64,000 bases of DNA from CAWIUB01 sp963839175 (GTDB lineage Bacteria; Actinomycetota; Actinomycetes; Mycobacteriales; Jatrophihabitantaceae), in assembly GCA_963839175.1 (NCBI GenBank), contig CAWIUB010000010.1, positions 124,001 through 188,000 of the forward strand, read 5' to 3'. Position numbers and translations under genes: made by a program. Shown in pieces: positions 41,718 through 50,176 of this stretch; position 1 is the stretch's first letter; each line of letters opens with the position of its first letter. The notes under the pieces were generated by a model. That model did not search any database and was not told the origin of the DNA. It saw only the letters and a program-made list of their open reading frames with translations.

Positions 41718-42457
41718 GCACCGATCCGACGATCATGTTGCGTCGCAACTTCAAACACATCGCCCGGAATCCGACCGCGGTGTTCAACGCGGTCCTGATG
41801 CCGGTCGTGATCATGTTGATGTTCGTGTACATGCTCGGAGACGCTTTCAACGTCGGTGTCGACTACGTCGACTACGCGACGCCGGGACTGATGCTGTTGG
41901 CCGTCTGTTACGGGCTGGGGGCCACCGCGACGTCGGTGAACTCCGACATGACGAAGGGCATCATCAACCGGTTCAAGGTCATGGACGTCTCCCGTGGTGC
42001 GGTGTTGACCGGTCACGTCGTCGCCAGTCTGCTGACCAATCTGGTCGCCATCGGGGCGATCATCGGGGTGGCCTTCCTGCTGGGATTCAGTCCGTCCGCG
42101 AGTCTCCTCGACTGGCTCGGTGTGGTCGGTATCGTCGCGCTGCTCGGTTTCGCGGCCGGCTGGCTCACGGTCGCCTTGGGATTGGCTGCGAAAACTGTGG
42201 AATCGGCGGGCATGGCCACCGTTCCGCTGATCATGCTGCCGTTCTTCAGCAGCGCGATCGTACCGGCGGAGAAGATGGGGGCCGGCGTCCGGCAGTTCGC
42301 GGAGTACCAGCCCTTCACGCCGATCATCGAAACCCTGCGCGGGTTGCTCAACGGTGCACCGGCCACGAGTGACATGATCGCCGCCCTCGCCTGGTGCGTC
42401 GGGATCGGCCTCGTCGGATACCTGTGGGCGCTTGCCACATTCAAGAAGCGAGCGTGA
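41714..42457 (+). CDS. DrrB-type ABC-2 permease
   Basis: 247 residues with six membrane helices (VFNAVLMPVVIMLMFVYMLG, GLMLLAVCYGLGATA, VASLLTNLVAIGAIIGVAFLLGF, VVGIVALLGFAAGWLTVALG and others) and the FAEYQPFTPIIETLRG element of DrrB proteins. It forms the membrane half of the exporter with the upstream ATPase. Its last codons (ALATFKKRA) are duplicated in altered form after the next gene. Confidence 0.93.
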   Translation: MSTDPTIMLRRNFKHIARNPTAVFNAVLMPVVIMLMFVYMLGDAFNVGVDYVDYATPGLMLLAVCYGLGATATSVNSDMTKGIINRFKVMDVSRGAVLTGHVVASLLTNLVAIGAIIGVAFLLGFSPSASLLDWLGVVGIVALLGFAAGWLTVALGLAAKTVESAGMATVPLIMLPFFSSAIVPAEKMGAGVRQFAEYQPFTPIIETLRGLLNGAPATSDMIAALAWCVGIGLVGYLWALATFKKRA

Positions 42458-42459
42458 CC
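42428..42459 (+). repeat. Copy 1 of a 32-bp repeat: 3' end of drrB
   Basis: GCGCTTGCCACATTCAAGAA and the following GCGAGCGTGACC encode ALATFKKRA-stop at the genuine end of drrB. Copy 2 is at 43356-43387, with 29 of 32 bases the same. Confidence 0.85.
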
Positions 42460-42516
42460 ACCCGGACGACGGCACCCCTACCCACAGTCACGTACAAGAT
42501 CAAGAAGAGAGTTGTC

Positions 42517-43353
42517 ATGCCTACATTCGCCACGCCAGGGCCCATCACCGCCACCGTGCAAGTCGCCGGTGCTCAGGTGCGGGTTACCGCGAGCGACCGG
42601 ACCGACACCGTGGTGCTGGTCGAACCCATCAACGAGACGAACCAGTCGGACGTCAAGGTGGCCGACAAGACCAAGGTCGACTTCGTCGGCGGTCAGCTAT
42701 CGGTCAAGACGACCGTCTCCGGGGACAAGGACGGTTCCGTCGCCATCACGATCGACCTGCCCGCCGACTCCAGCCTGGTCGCGTATCTGGCGTACTCGGA
42801 TGTTCACGCTAACGGCGCCTTTGGCGAGTGCGAGCTGCACATGGCAAAGGGGCGGGTCCAGCTGGATCGCATCGACGCGTTGCAGGCGAACATCTCGGCC
42901 GGTGAGGTCGTGATCGGCCACATCGCCGGGCGCGCCAACATCAGCGGTGGGGCGGTCGCGGTACAGATCAGCGAGGTCAAGGGCGCAGTCGAGCTCTCGA
43001 GCTCGGGCGGGCAAACCTGGATCGGCCACGCCTCGACCGACCTCGATCTCAGCAGCGGCGCCGGCGGTTTCGACATCGACCGCGCCGACGGCAGCGTCAC
43101 CGCCAAGACAGGCGACGGCGCCATTCGAATCGGCCGGTTGACACGCGGCCAGGCGGAACTGTCGAACCGCTCAGAAAACATCGAGGTCGGCATCAGCGAG
43201 GGCGCCGCTGCCCGGGTGGACGCCGACAGCAAGCGAGGGTCGGTGCGCAACTCCGTTCCGGCGCTGGAAAACCCTGACACGTCCGACAACAAGGTCACGG
43301 TCCACGCCCGCACGCGGTACGGCGACATCATCATTCAACGCGCAGCAAACTGA
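42517..43353 (+). CDS. DUF4097-family beta-helix protein in the exporter operon
   Basis: 278 residues from ATG 42517 with GAAGAGAG before it; a GTG at 42454 overlapping the drrB stop is the alternative. A repetitive right-handed beta-solenoid pattern runs throughout (GRVQLDRIDALQANISAGEVVIGHIAG and similar 20-residue turns), the mark of DUF4097 adhesin-like proteins. There is no signal peptide or membrane segment. Such genes often accompany two-gene ABC exporters in actinobacteria; role unknown. The gene is bracketed by two copies of the drrB 3' end. Confidence 0.85.
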   Translation: MPTFATPGPITATVQVAGAQVRVTASDRTDTVVLVEPINETNQSDVKVADKTKVDFVGGQLSVKTTVSGDKDGSVAITIDLPADSSLVAYLAYSDVHANGAFGECELHMAKGRVQLDRIDALQANISAGEVVIGHIAGRANISGGAVAVQISEVKGAVELSSSGGQTWIGHASTDLDLSSGAGGFDIDRADGSVTAKTGDGAIRIGRLTRGQAELSNRSENIEVGISEGAAARVDADSKRGSVRNSVPALENPDTSDNKVTVHARTRYGDIIIQRAAN

Positions 43354-43355
43354 CG

Positions 43356-43387
43356 GCGCTTGCCATATTCACGAGGCGAGCGTGACC
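43356..43387 (+). repeat. Copy 2: orphan drrB-like 3' end after the DUF4097 gene
   Basis: GCGCTTGCCATATTCACGAG and the following GCGAGCGTGACC would encode ALAIFTRRA-stop, the tail of a DrrB permease with no body attached. It overlaps the 3' end of the AfsR-like gene on the other strand. It suggests that the DUF4097 gene lies where a second permease once was, or was inserted by recombination between permease ends. Confidence 0.8.
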
Positions 43388-46300
43388 GTCACCAACTGGG
43401 ACCAGCTCGTCTGCGTGCCCTCCCGAGATGCCTCGGCGAACCGTGCGTCGCCGAGGCGGCGCCGCACGGACTGCTCGATCCGGGCCACGTCCGGGTGGGA
43501 ACGATCTGGCAGGCCGCGCACGCCGGCGCTCGCCGCAAGCAGCCGCGCGGCCTGCTCGTGCTCTTCGTTACGCAGCGCCAGATCCGCGATCCCGACGAGT
43601 ACCTGGGCGATCAGGGGGGCGTGGCCCGCCTCGGACGCCGCCTGGAAGGCCGCGACGCGGTGTTCGCGTGCCTCATCGAGATCCTCGGCAAGGTAGCCGA
43701 GCAGGTCTTGGGTTGCCGCGCGGATGTATACCCGCTCGGCGTCATTGCCCAGCATCCCTGTCGCGACGCCGAGTTGCCGGTGTGCCTGCTCGGCGTCGCC
43801 GCTCCAGCGCGCGAGCTCCGCTTTCGCCAGGGCCAGCTCGGCCAGCGCATTCGGCCAGGCGACTCGTTCCGCGTACCGCTGCGCCTCGGCCATGGCAGCC
43901 GCGCTCGACTCCGCATCGCCGGATAGCCAGTACAACTGGGCCTGCCGCGACCGCATTGGCACGACATCCTCGATGGCACCGACCTCGGTGACGACCGCGA
44001 TCGCCTGTTCGTAGTGTTCGCACGCACCGGCGAACTCGCCGCGCATGGCGATTCGATTCGCCAGATCGGTCAGGGCGAACGAAAGCCACCACCGTTCGCC
44101 GAGCGCGCGAAGCTCGGTGACCGCCATCTCGAGATGCGCGTCCGCATCCCGGCTGTCGTCGCCCAGCATGATCCGCATCCTGCCGAGGCGCAGCCGGGCA
44201 ACGGCGCGTACCCAGGCGTCCTCGTCGGTGAGCAGTGGTTCGAACGCGGGCAGCAACGCGTCCGGGGCCGGCGCTTGCAACAGGCCGTCCAGTTGGGCGA
44301 CGAGCATGACCGCCGGATGACGGCTCTGGACCCGCTGGCTGATCTCGGACACCTTGTGGATCCACCCCGCCGCGTGGTAGTGATCACCGCGCCCGGAGAC
44401 CAGGAACGTGACGACGAACGCGTACACCGTGGCCCGGATCTCGTCGGCCACCTCGCCGGGCAGGGCAGTGGCCGCCATGATCCGCTCGTTGCCCTCAGCC
44501 TTGTGCCCGCCGAGCCACCAGTACCAGCCGGCGGCGGCGGCGAGCCGCATCGCCCCGTCTGCCTCGCCGGCCGCGAGCGCAGCGCGCATCGCGGCACTGA
44601 TGTTGTCGTGCTCGACCTCGAGCATGGCAAGCCATGCCAATTGCTCGGCGCGGCGCAGATGCGGCTCCGCGGCTTTGGCGAACTCGGTGAAATACGCGAG
44701 ATGCGCACGGCGCGCCAGATCCGATTCCCCCGCCTCCGCGAGACGCTGCTCGGAGTACTCCTTGATCGTGCCGAGCATCCGGTAGCGCGGCGCCCGGTCG
44801 CCCTCGGTGAGCAGTAGTGATTTCTCGGCCAGCGAGGTGAGCACCTCAAGCACCTGCTCCGGCTCGACCCCATCGCCGGCGCAGACCCGCTCGGCCGCCT
44901 CCAGGCTCGCCCCGCCCGAGAACACCGAGAGCCTGCGCAGAACCATCCGTTCGGCGTCGGTGAGCAACTCCCAGCTCCAGTCGACCACCGCGCGCAGTGT
45001 CTTGTGCCGCGGCAACGCGGTACGGCTACCGCTGGTCAGCAGGCGGAACCGGTCATCGAGTCGATTGGCGAGCTGATCGAGGGATATGGTGCGCAACCTG
45101 GCCGCGGCCAATTCGATCGCCAGCGGCATCCCGTCCAACGCCTGGCAAACGCGCACCATCGTCGACAAGGTGTGGGGGTCGACCGCGAGATCCTTGCGCA
45201 CCGCGCCCGCCCGGTCCCGCAGCAACTGGACTGCCGGCGAGGACTCGATCTCGCCGGGGCTGGCGTCCCTTTCCGGCAAGGCCAGCGGCTCGACCAGCCA
45301 CAACGCCTCACCGGTGACGCCAAGCGGTTCCCTGCTCGTCGCCAGGATCCGCAGCCGACGACACTCCCCGAGCACTCGATGGGCGAACGCCGCCACCGAC
45401 TCGATCACGTGCTCACAGTTGTCCAGAATCAGCAGCGCCTCCCGCTCGCGGATAGCGGCAATGAGCCGGTCCGTCAACTCCTCTTTCGGCGTCCCGCCGA
45501 GCAGAGCGTCCCGCAGGCCGAGCGCGGCGAGCGTCGACTGCGCCACGTCACCGTCGGGGCCGATGGCTGCAAGCTCCACGAACCAGGCCCCGTGCGGCAG
45601 GTCGCCGAGCAGCGAGCGCGCGGTTTCCGTGGCCAGCCTGGTCTTCCCCGAGCCGCCCGGCCCGATCAGGGTGGTCAGCCGATGCTCCGCGATGAGGTCG
45701 CGGACCACAGCGACATCAGCGTCCCTGCCGACGAAACTGGTCAGCTCGGCACGCAAGTTGGTATTCCGGTTCTCCTCCCGCTCTCCCAACTCACCCCGCA
45801 GCAGCGCGCCGTGCAACGCGGACAGCCCCGGTGAGGGGTCGACGCCCAACGCGTCGGCCAGGGCTTCCCTCGTACGCTGGTACACGAGCAGCGCCTCCGT
45901 GTCACGACCGTCCGCAACGAGGGCGCGCATCAGCGCAGCGACAAGCCGTTCTCGCAGCGGATGCGCGGCCACCAAGTCGGTCAGCTCCGCGACCAGCCGG
46001 ACACCGTGACCGACGCTGACCTCCGCATCGAACCGATCCTCCATGGCAGTCAGGCGCAGCCCTTCAAGCCTGGTGACCGCCGCATCAAACGCTTGACTAT
46101 CCTGCAAACCGACATCCTGCATGGCCGCACCACGCCACAATGCGACGGCCTCGCGTAGCAGGCGTACCCGCCGAGGACCCTCGTCATTGCGGGCCTGACC
46201 GACGAGGCGTTCGAACCGCACGGCGTCGACAACGTCGGGGTTCACCATCAACCGGTAACCGTCCGCCTTCCCCTCGACCAACCCGTCCGGTAGCCCCTTC

Positions 46301-46512
46301 CGCAGCCGGGAAACCAAGCGTTGCAAGGCATTCGCCGCCTCGGAGGGCGGGTGTTCACCCCAGATCCAGTCGATGAGCGTCGCTTTCGGGACTACGCGAC
46401 CTGGTTCGAGGGCGAGAGCGATCAACAGCCCACGCAGCCGGGCGCCCGGCACGTCCGCCAAGACGCCGTCGTCCGCGCGAACCTCAAGCGGTCCAAGCAT
46501 CCCGATCTGCAC
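43369..46512 (-). CDS. AfsR/SARP-family regulator with BTAD, ATPase and TPR domains
   Basis: 1047 residues. An OmpR-like DNA-binding domain (about 1-92; LIDWIWGEHPPSEAANALQRLVSRLRK) and BTAD (95-240) are followed by an NB-ARC/AAA module with Walker A GPGGSGKT (284-291), LLILDNCEHVIE and ATSREPLGV, then a winged helix and a long helical TPR-like C-terminus (about 600-1030). It is a large ATP-dependent transcription activator of the kind that controls antibiotic or export genes. It is convergent with the DrrAB-DUF4097 operon, whose promoter carries 11-bp direct repeats suited to this family. Confidence 0.93.
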   Translation of the reverse strand: MQIGMLGPLEVRADDGVLADVPGARLRGLLIALALEPGRVVPKATLIDWIWGEHPPSEAANALQRLVSRLRKGLPDGLVEGKADGYRLMVNPDVVDAVRFERLVGQARNDEGPRRVRLLREAVALWRGAAMQDVGLQDSQAFDAAVTRLEGLRLTAMEDRFDAEVSVGHGVRLVAELTDLVAAHPLRERLVAALMRALVADGRDTEALLVYQRTREALADALGVDPSPGLSALHGALLRGELGEREENRNTNLRAELTSFVGRDADVAVVRDLIAEHRLTTLIGPGGSGKTRLATETARSLLGDLPHGAWFVELAAIGPDGDVAQSTLAALGLRDALLGGTPKEELTDRLIAAIREREALLILDNCEHVIESVAAFAHRVLGECRRLRILATSREPLGVTGEALWLVEPLALPERDASPGEIESSPAVQLLRDRAGAVRKDLAVDPHTLSTMVRVCQALDGMPLAIELAAARLRTISLDQLANRLDDRFRLLTSGSRTALPRHKTLRAVVDWSWELLTDAERMVLRRLSVFSGGASLEAAERVCAGDGVEPEQVLEVLTSLAEKSLLLTEGDRAPRYRMLGTIKEYSEQRLAEAGESDLARRAHLAYFTEFAKAAEPHLRRAEQLAWLAMLEVEHDNISAAMRAALAAGEADGAMRLAAAAGWYWWLGGHKAEGNERIMAATALPGEVADEIRATVYAFVVTFLVSGRGDHYHAAGWIHKVSEISQRVQSRHPAVMLVAQLDGLLQAPAPDALLPAFEPLLTDEDAWVRAVARLRLGRMRIMLGDDSRDADAHLEMAVTELRALGERWWLSFALTDLANRIAMRGEFAGACEHYEQAIAVVTEVGAIEDVVPMRSRQAQLYWLSGDAESSAAAMAEAQRYAERVAWPNALAELALAKAELARWSGDAEQAHRQLGVATGMLGNDAERVYIRAATQDLLGYLAEDLDEAREHRVAAFQAASEAGHAPLIAQVLVGIADLALRNEEHEQAARLLAASAGVRGLPDRSHPDVARIEQSVRRRLGDARFAEASREGTQTSWSQLVTVTLAS

Positions 46513-46679
46513 CTAGCTGATTCTCCCACGGCGGCTCGCACCTGCCAGGTGCACGACGCGGCTCCAGGCCCGACGACTCCGCAGTCCAGCCGGTCGTCGC
46601 CGGTCATCCCCGCTACTACGCCGAACAAGGTACCCGGCCTGCGCAGGAGCCGGATGCGGATCAGTGCGCGCTGTTGGTA

Positions 46680-46845
46680 GTGGCGCACGGTCCGCGGTGT
46701 GACCGCAGTGCCTCGATGAACGGCGTGAACGGCTGGTACTCGGCAAACCACCGCAGCCCGTGGGCATCGAGTCGACGGGAACGAAACCGCTGCCCAGGAA
46801 GGGCAGGAAGACCAATGACATCGGGATACTGCGCATGGCGCTGGA
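46680..46845 (-). pseudogene. Remnant of a DrrB-type permease
   Basis: Minus-strand codons give SIPMSLVFLPFLGSGFVPVD then, after a one-base shift, LRWFAEYQPFTPFIEALR. This aligns well with the ATVPLIMLPFFSSAIVPAE and RQFAEYQPFTPIIETLRG region of the intact permease at 42.2 kb. No ATPase or remaining helices are present. Confidence 0.8.
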
Positions 46846-46854
46846 AGCGTGAGC

Positions 46855-47100
46855 GGGCGAGTCACCGGCCTCCTGGAGGAGCTCGTCGGCGAGGTAGTCC
46901 TCCTTGCCCAGCTCGATGATCTCGTCGACCCCTTCGAGCCAGCCCTTGATGTGGAGCAGCTCCGTGGCAGCCTTGCGGCGAATGTCGTCATCCAGCATGG
47001 GCTTGAGCCCGCCGTAGTCGATCAGGTCGATCTCGCGGCCGAGGACCTGTTCGATGAGCCCGTCGACGTCCCGAAGAGGACCAGCCCGATGACGCGCCGG
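46855..47100 (-). pseudogene. MntA nucleotidyltransferase / HepT toxin-antitoxin remnant
   Basis: One frame gives GLIEQVLGREIDLIDYGGLK and PMLDDDIRRKA, the C-terminus of an MntA-type minimal nucleotidyltransferase antitoxin. It runs directly into LLHIKGWLEGVDEIIELGKE and DYLADELLQEAGDS, which match HepT toxin. The HepT frame then joins the DrrB fragment. The MntA N-terminus with its GSx10DxD motif and the RX4-6H RNase motif of HepT are absent, so the system is inactive. Confidence 0.7.
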
Positions 47101-47299
47101 CAGAACGTCAACGTTTCGATGCCCACGACGAAGGCGCCTAAGGTTGCGCCGAATCGTCGGACGCCATTCCTCCAGCGTCGACCGATCCAGGCGCCGCGAC
47201 AGCTGTCGGTGCAACTGCCAGGATCTGCTCTCTGACCGGGTGAGTTCCGGCCGGATCGGTCGCCTGGTCACCTCCAGGTGATAGCGCATGCACGAGCCC

Positions 47300-48206
47300 G
47301 CACCTGGAGCCAACCACGCTGGCCGCGTACTGATCGAACTTGGACAGCCACTTCCTCCCGCACTTCGGTCGGATGCGGATGAGCCAGATCGTCGCCTCGA
47401 CGGTGCAGGCCTGAGTTAACGAGGTCTCGGCGGACGCCGAGGACTACGACGACAGGCGCAAGCCGCGGCTGAGCCCGCGATCTGTGCGCAAGTGCCACAC
47501 GTTCCTGCACGCGATCTTCGAGCGGGCGATCATCGACCAGGTCGTCACGGTCAATCCGTGCGCGCACACGGTGCTGCCGAAGTTCGTGAAGCAGCCGAAG
47601 AAGGCGATCACGCCCGAGCAGTTCGAGACCCTGCTCGGCGAGATCCCGCAGCGCTACCGCGTCCTCGTGCTCGTTGCGATCGAGACTGGCGTCCGCTGGG
47701 GCGAAGTCGCGGCTCTCCGTCCGGTCGACGTCGATCCGGACAGCGGCGAGATCCACGTCCGCCGAGTCGTGCTCGAGGTCTCCAAGAAGATCACCGGCGC
47801 CGACAAGATCTGGAGCATCCGCGACTACCCCAAGGACAACGAACACCGCACCATCCGCATCGGCGACCAGCTCTGCCAAGAGATCCGTGAGTATCTGATT
47901 GCCACCGGCAAGCGCGGCGAAGAACTGCTCTTCTCCACCAGCACCGGCTCGCCGGTTTCCCGCAACGTGTTCCGCACCCGGGTCTGGCTGCCCGCCGTCG
48001 CGAGCTCCAAGGTCAAGCAGCGGGTGCGCTTCCACGATCTGCGCGGCGCGCACGCCTCCTGGCTGCTGGCCGACGGCGCCGACCTCAAAGCCGTGATGGA
48101 TCGACTCGGCCACAAGCAGATCACCCAGCAGTACCTCGGCCGACTCCCCGACGCTGACGACCGCGCGCTCGCAGCCTTCGAATCCGTACGCGGCCGGCGA
48201 CCGTAA
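47300..48206 (+). pseudogene. Tyrosine-recombinase integrase with two nonsense codons
   Basis: The C-terminal catalytic half (from about 47484) is intact: TGVRWGEVAAL (Arg), FHDLRGAHASWL (His-x-x-Arg), DRLGHKQITQQYLG (His and the nucleophile Tyr). Reading the same frame upstream gives LEPTTLAAY-stop-SNLDSHFLPHFGRMR and VASTVQA-stop-VNEVSADAEDYDD, a normal SAM-like N-domain broken by TGA codons near 47333 and at 47412. A GTG at 47484 could start a truncated 240-residue protein without the arm/core-binding domain. It probably belonged to an element inserted near the tRNA gene at 50.0 kb. Confidence 0.85.
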
Positions 48207-48346
48207 GGTTCGGACGTGCTGACCGACACTCCTCGCGGTGCGCTCGAGTGAGCCCGGACCCACGAGACCGCCGGAAGGCGAAACGGCCTACGCCGAAGCA
48301 GCCACCCGTTCGCACCGGCCCGTCCCCGGATGATGTCCACGACATC

Positions 48347-48750
48347 GTGTACTTCAAGCGCCACAAGTCCGACGACCCAAGGCAGGCGACGCCAGGGCGT
48401 GAGGCATTGAACTCCTACCCGACGAAGGTGCGAGCGACGATGCGGGCCGCACTCATCGCTGTGGCGACCGGCTCCGCCGAAGCGCTTCACCAGCGGCGGG
48501 TATTGGGAGGCAATGAAGGGCGAGATGACCGGCTGGTTCGAGCTGCGCGTTGAGGGCCCGCGCGACACCACTACCGCCTCTTCTGCCTCCTCGACTATGA
48601 CGCTGATGGCGTCGACAAGCCGCTGCTCGTCGTCATCGACGGCGAGACAAGCCCTTCCGAACGAAGCTGTCAGCAGCCGACTACGCGGCGGTGCGCAAGC
48701 TTGGGGACGAGTACCGCAAACGCAACCCGCGCTCGCTCGCCGAGAACTAG
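48347..48750 (+). pseudogene. HigB/Gp49-like toxin, frameshifted
   Basis: Family sequence is spread over three frames: YFKRHKSDDPRQATPGREAL and TKVRATMRAALIAVAT, then FTSGGYWEAMKGEMTGWFEL, then HHYRLFCLLDYDADGVDKPL, and finally KPFRTKLSAADYAAVRKLGD ending RNPRSLAEN. At least three indels make it dead. It abuts the convergent, intact helix-turn-helix gene, its presumed former antitoxin. Confidence 0.8.
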
Positions 48751-49154
48751 GCAGGCGCCTTCGCGGCGCGCAGCTCTTCGAGGTGGTGTGCAAGCTCCAA
48801 CGCGTCGGCAGCCTTGCCCTGAAGCAGCGGCTCGGTAACGGTCGCGTGCTCGGAACTCGGCAGCGGCTCCAATGTGATGCGCATGCCGAGCGCGGCCGCA
48901 ACTTCGGCGAGGGTGCCGAGCGTCGGGTTCGGACGCTCCGCGGCGAAGAGCCGGCGAATCGTGGCCGGCTCGACCTGAATCGCCCGGGCCAGGTCCGCCT
49001 TCGACAGCCCTGCCGCTTCGCGCGCATCGTCGAGTTCGTTCACGACGGCGTCGACCGTCGCGATGCGCATCGACTCGACGATGTACTCCCGCAGGAACTC
49101 GGGGTCCTCCAGGTCACGCGCGAGGTCGTTCCAGAAAGCCTTGTTGGGGCTCAT
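48747..49154 (-). CDS. XRE-family helix-turn-helix protein (HigA-like antitoxin)
   Basis: 135 residues from ATG 49154 with GGAG nine bases before. The HTH (LDDAREAAGLSKADLARAIQVEPATIRRLF) lies at about 60-90. The N-terminal third (WNDLARDLEDPEFLREYIVESMRIATVDAV) is typical of antitoxins for RelE/HigB toxins. The neighbouring toxin-like gene on the opposite strand is broken, so this may be an orphan that persists as a repressor. Confidence 0.85.
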   Translation of the reverse strand: MSPNKAFWNDLARDLEDPEFLREYIVESMRIATVDAVVNELDDAREAAGLSKADLARAIQVEPATIRRLFAAERPNPTLGTLAEVAAALGMRITLEPLPSSEHATVTEPLLQGKAADALELAHHLEELRAAKAPA

Positions 49155-49302
49155 CGCGCCGTCTCCGTTCTCCACAACCAGCACCGTATCATAAATGTTA
49201 CGGTTGACACTGCGAATGGGTAACGGCTGGCCTTGTTCGATGCCGCCCGGTACCGCCGTCAGTAGGTGGACGGTCCCGTACCCTCGTGATAAGGAGGTTT
49301 CC

Positions 49303-49545
49303 GTGACCACAGTGCCGATCGAGGTCGACGACGACCTGCTGAAGATCGTCGACGCACAGGCTGCCGAGTCAGGCAAGCCGCGCGGCGAAGTGCTCGCCGC
49401 TGCCCTGTGTCGTGGTCTCGGTGGGGGCCAGCTCGGTCGGATCCTCGCTGATGCCCGCACGGCCCCGAGCCTGTCCGAGGATGAGGCTTCGGCGCTGGCG
49501 AAGTCCGAACTGGAAGCTGCGCGCGCTGACCGTCGCGCCGGATGA
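49303..49545 (+). CDS. VapB-like antitoxin (ribbon-helix-helix type)
   Basis: 80 residues from GTG 49303, with AAGGAGG six bases upstream. It begins VTTVPIEVDDDLLKIVDAQAAESGKPRGEVLAAAL, a ribbon-helix-helix-like DNA-binding start, with an acidic alanine-rich tail that would bind the toxin. The following PIN gene overlaps by ATGA and is frameshifted. Confidence 0.75.
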   Translation: MTTVPIEVDDDLLKIVDAQAAESGKPRGEVLAAALCRGLGGGQLGRILADARTAPSLSEDEASALAKSELEAARADRRAG

Positions 49546-49798
49546 CTGTCGAGCAGCAACCGCTCCGCGTAGTCCTGGACCCCAACATCCTGGTTTCGGC
49601 CGCGTTACCCCGGCTGGTGCTCTCGGCCAGGTCGTCACGCTGATCGACTCCGGCTCTGTCGTGCCAGTCGTGGCGCAGCAGTTGGTCGATGAGCTGGCGG
49701 ACGTGCTGGGACGGCCGAAACTGCAGCGCTACATCGATCCCGTGGGCGCTGAAGCGTTCGTCGCGGAACTCGGCCGCATTAGGGATTCCCGAGCCTGA
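49542..49798 (+). pseudogene. VapC-like PIN toxin, frameshifted and truncated
   Basis: ATG 49542 gives LRVVLDPNILVSAALP (the first PIN aspartate is present), then the frame ends at a TGA. The continuation VTPAGALGQVVTLIDSG and PVVAQQLVDELADVLGRPKL sits one base out of frame after GCCGCGTTACC. It ends at RIRDSRA-stop, without the central and C-terminal acidic residues of a full PIN domain. Confidence 0.8.
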
Positions 49799-49988
49799 CA
49801 GCGGCGTGTCGGGCAGCGTCGGCAAAGGGCCTGGGGATCAACAGCTGGCCCGGCCCACGAGCACCGGAACTTGGCTCATCCGTACGCGCAGATAGGGCCT
49901 GAGTAGGCCTGGGTGGGCGCGAGCCGGACGGGCATTTGACGGTCATTCGGCGCTTTGAGATCTACCTACGTGATCATGGAAAATGACT

Positions 49989-50013
49989 GAAGGCCCCGGA
50001 ATCCGGGGCCTTC
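49989..50013. terminator. Strong hairpin terminator after the tRNA
   Basis: GAAGGCCCCGG (49989-49999) and CCGGGGCCTTC (50003-50013) form a perfect 11-bp stem with a three-base loop, seven bases beyond the tRNA 3' end; on the minus strand TCATTTT follows. It would stop tRNA transcription and probably acts in both directions. Confidence 0.85.
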
Positions 50014-50020
50014 GTCGTTG

Positions 50021-50094
50021 TAGCGGGGGCAGGATTTGAACCTGCGACCTCTGGGTTATGAGCCCAGCGAGCTACCGAGCTGCTCCACCCCGCG
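50021..50094 (-). tRNA. Initiator tRNA-fMet (CAT)
   Basis: A 74-nt cloverleaf: acceptor CGCGGGG / CCCCGCT with an unpaired position 1-72 (an initiator hallmark), D arm GAGC-AGCTCGGTA-GCTC, anticodon arm CTGGG-CTCATAA-CCCAG with anticodon CAT and three consecutive G-C pairs (also initiator-specific), and T arm GCAGG-TTCAAAT-CCTGC. CCA is not encoded. The decayed integrase region lies downstream of its 3' end. Confidence 0.95.
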
Positions 50095-50176
50095 TCGGCA
50101 GATTCAGTTTAGCTGGCCAGCGGCCGGACGGCCAACTGGCTGGCGGCGGCCGCACAGACGTCGGTCAGCTGGAGAA

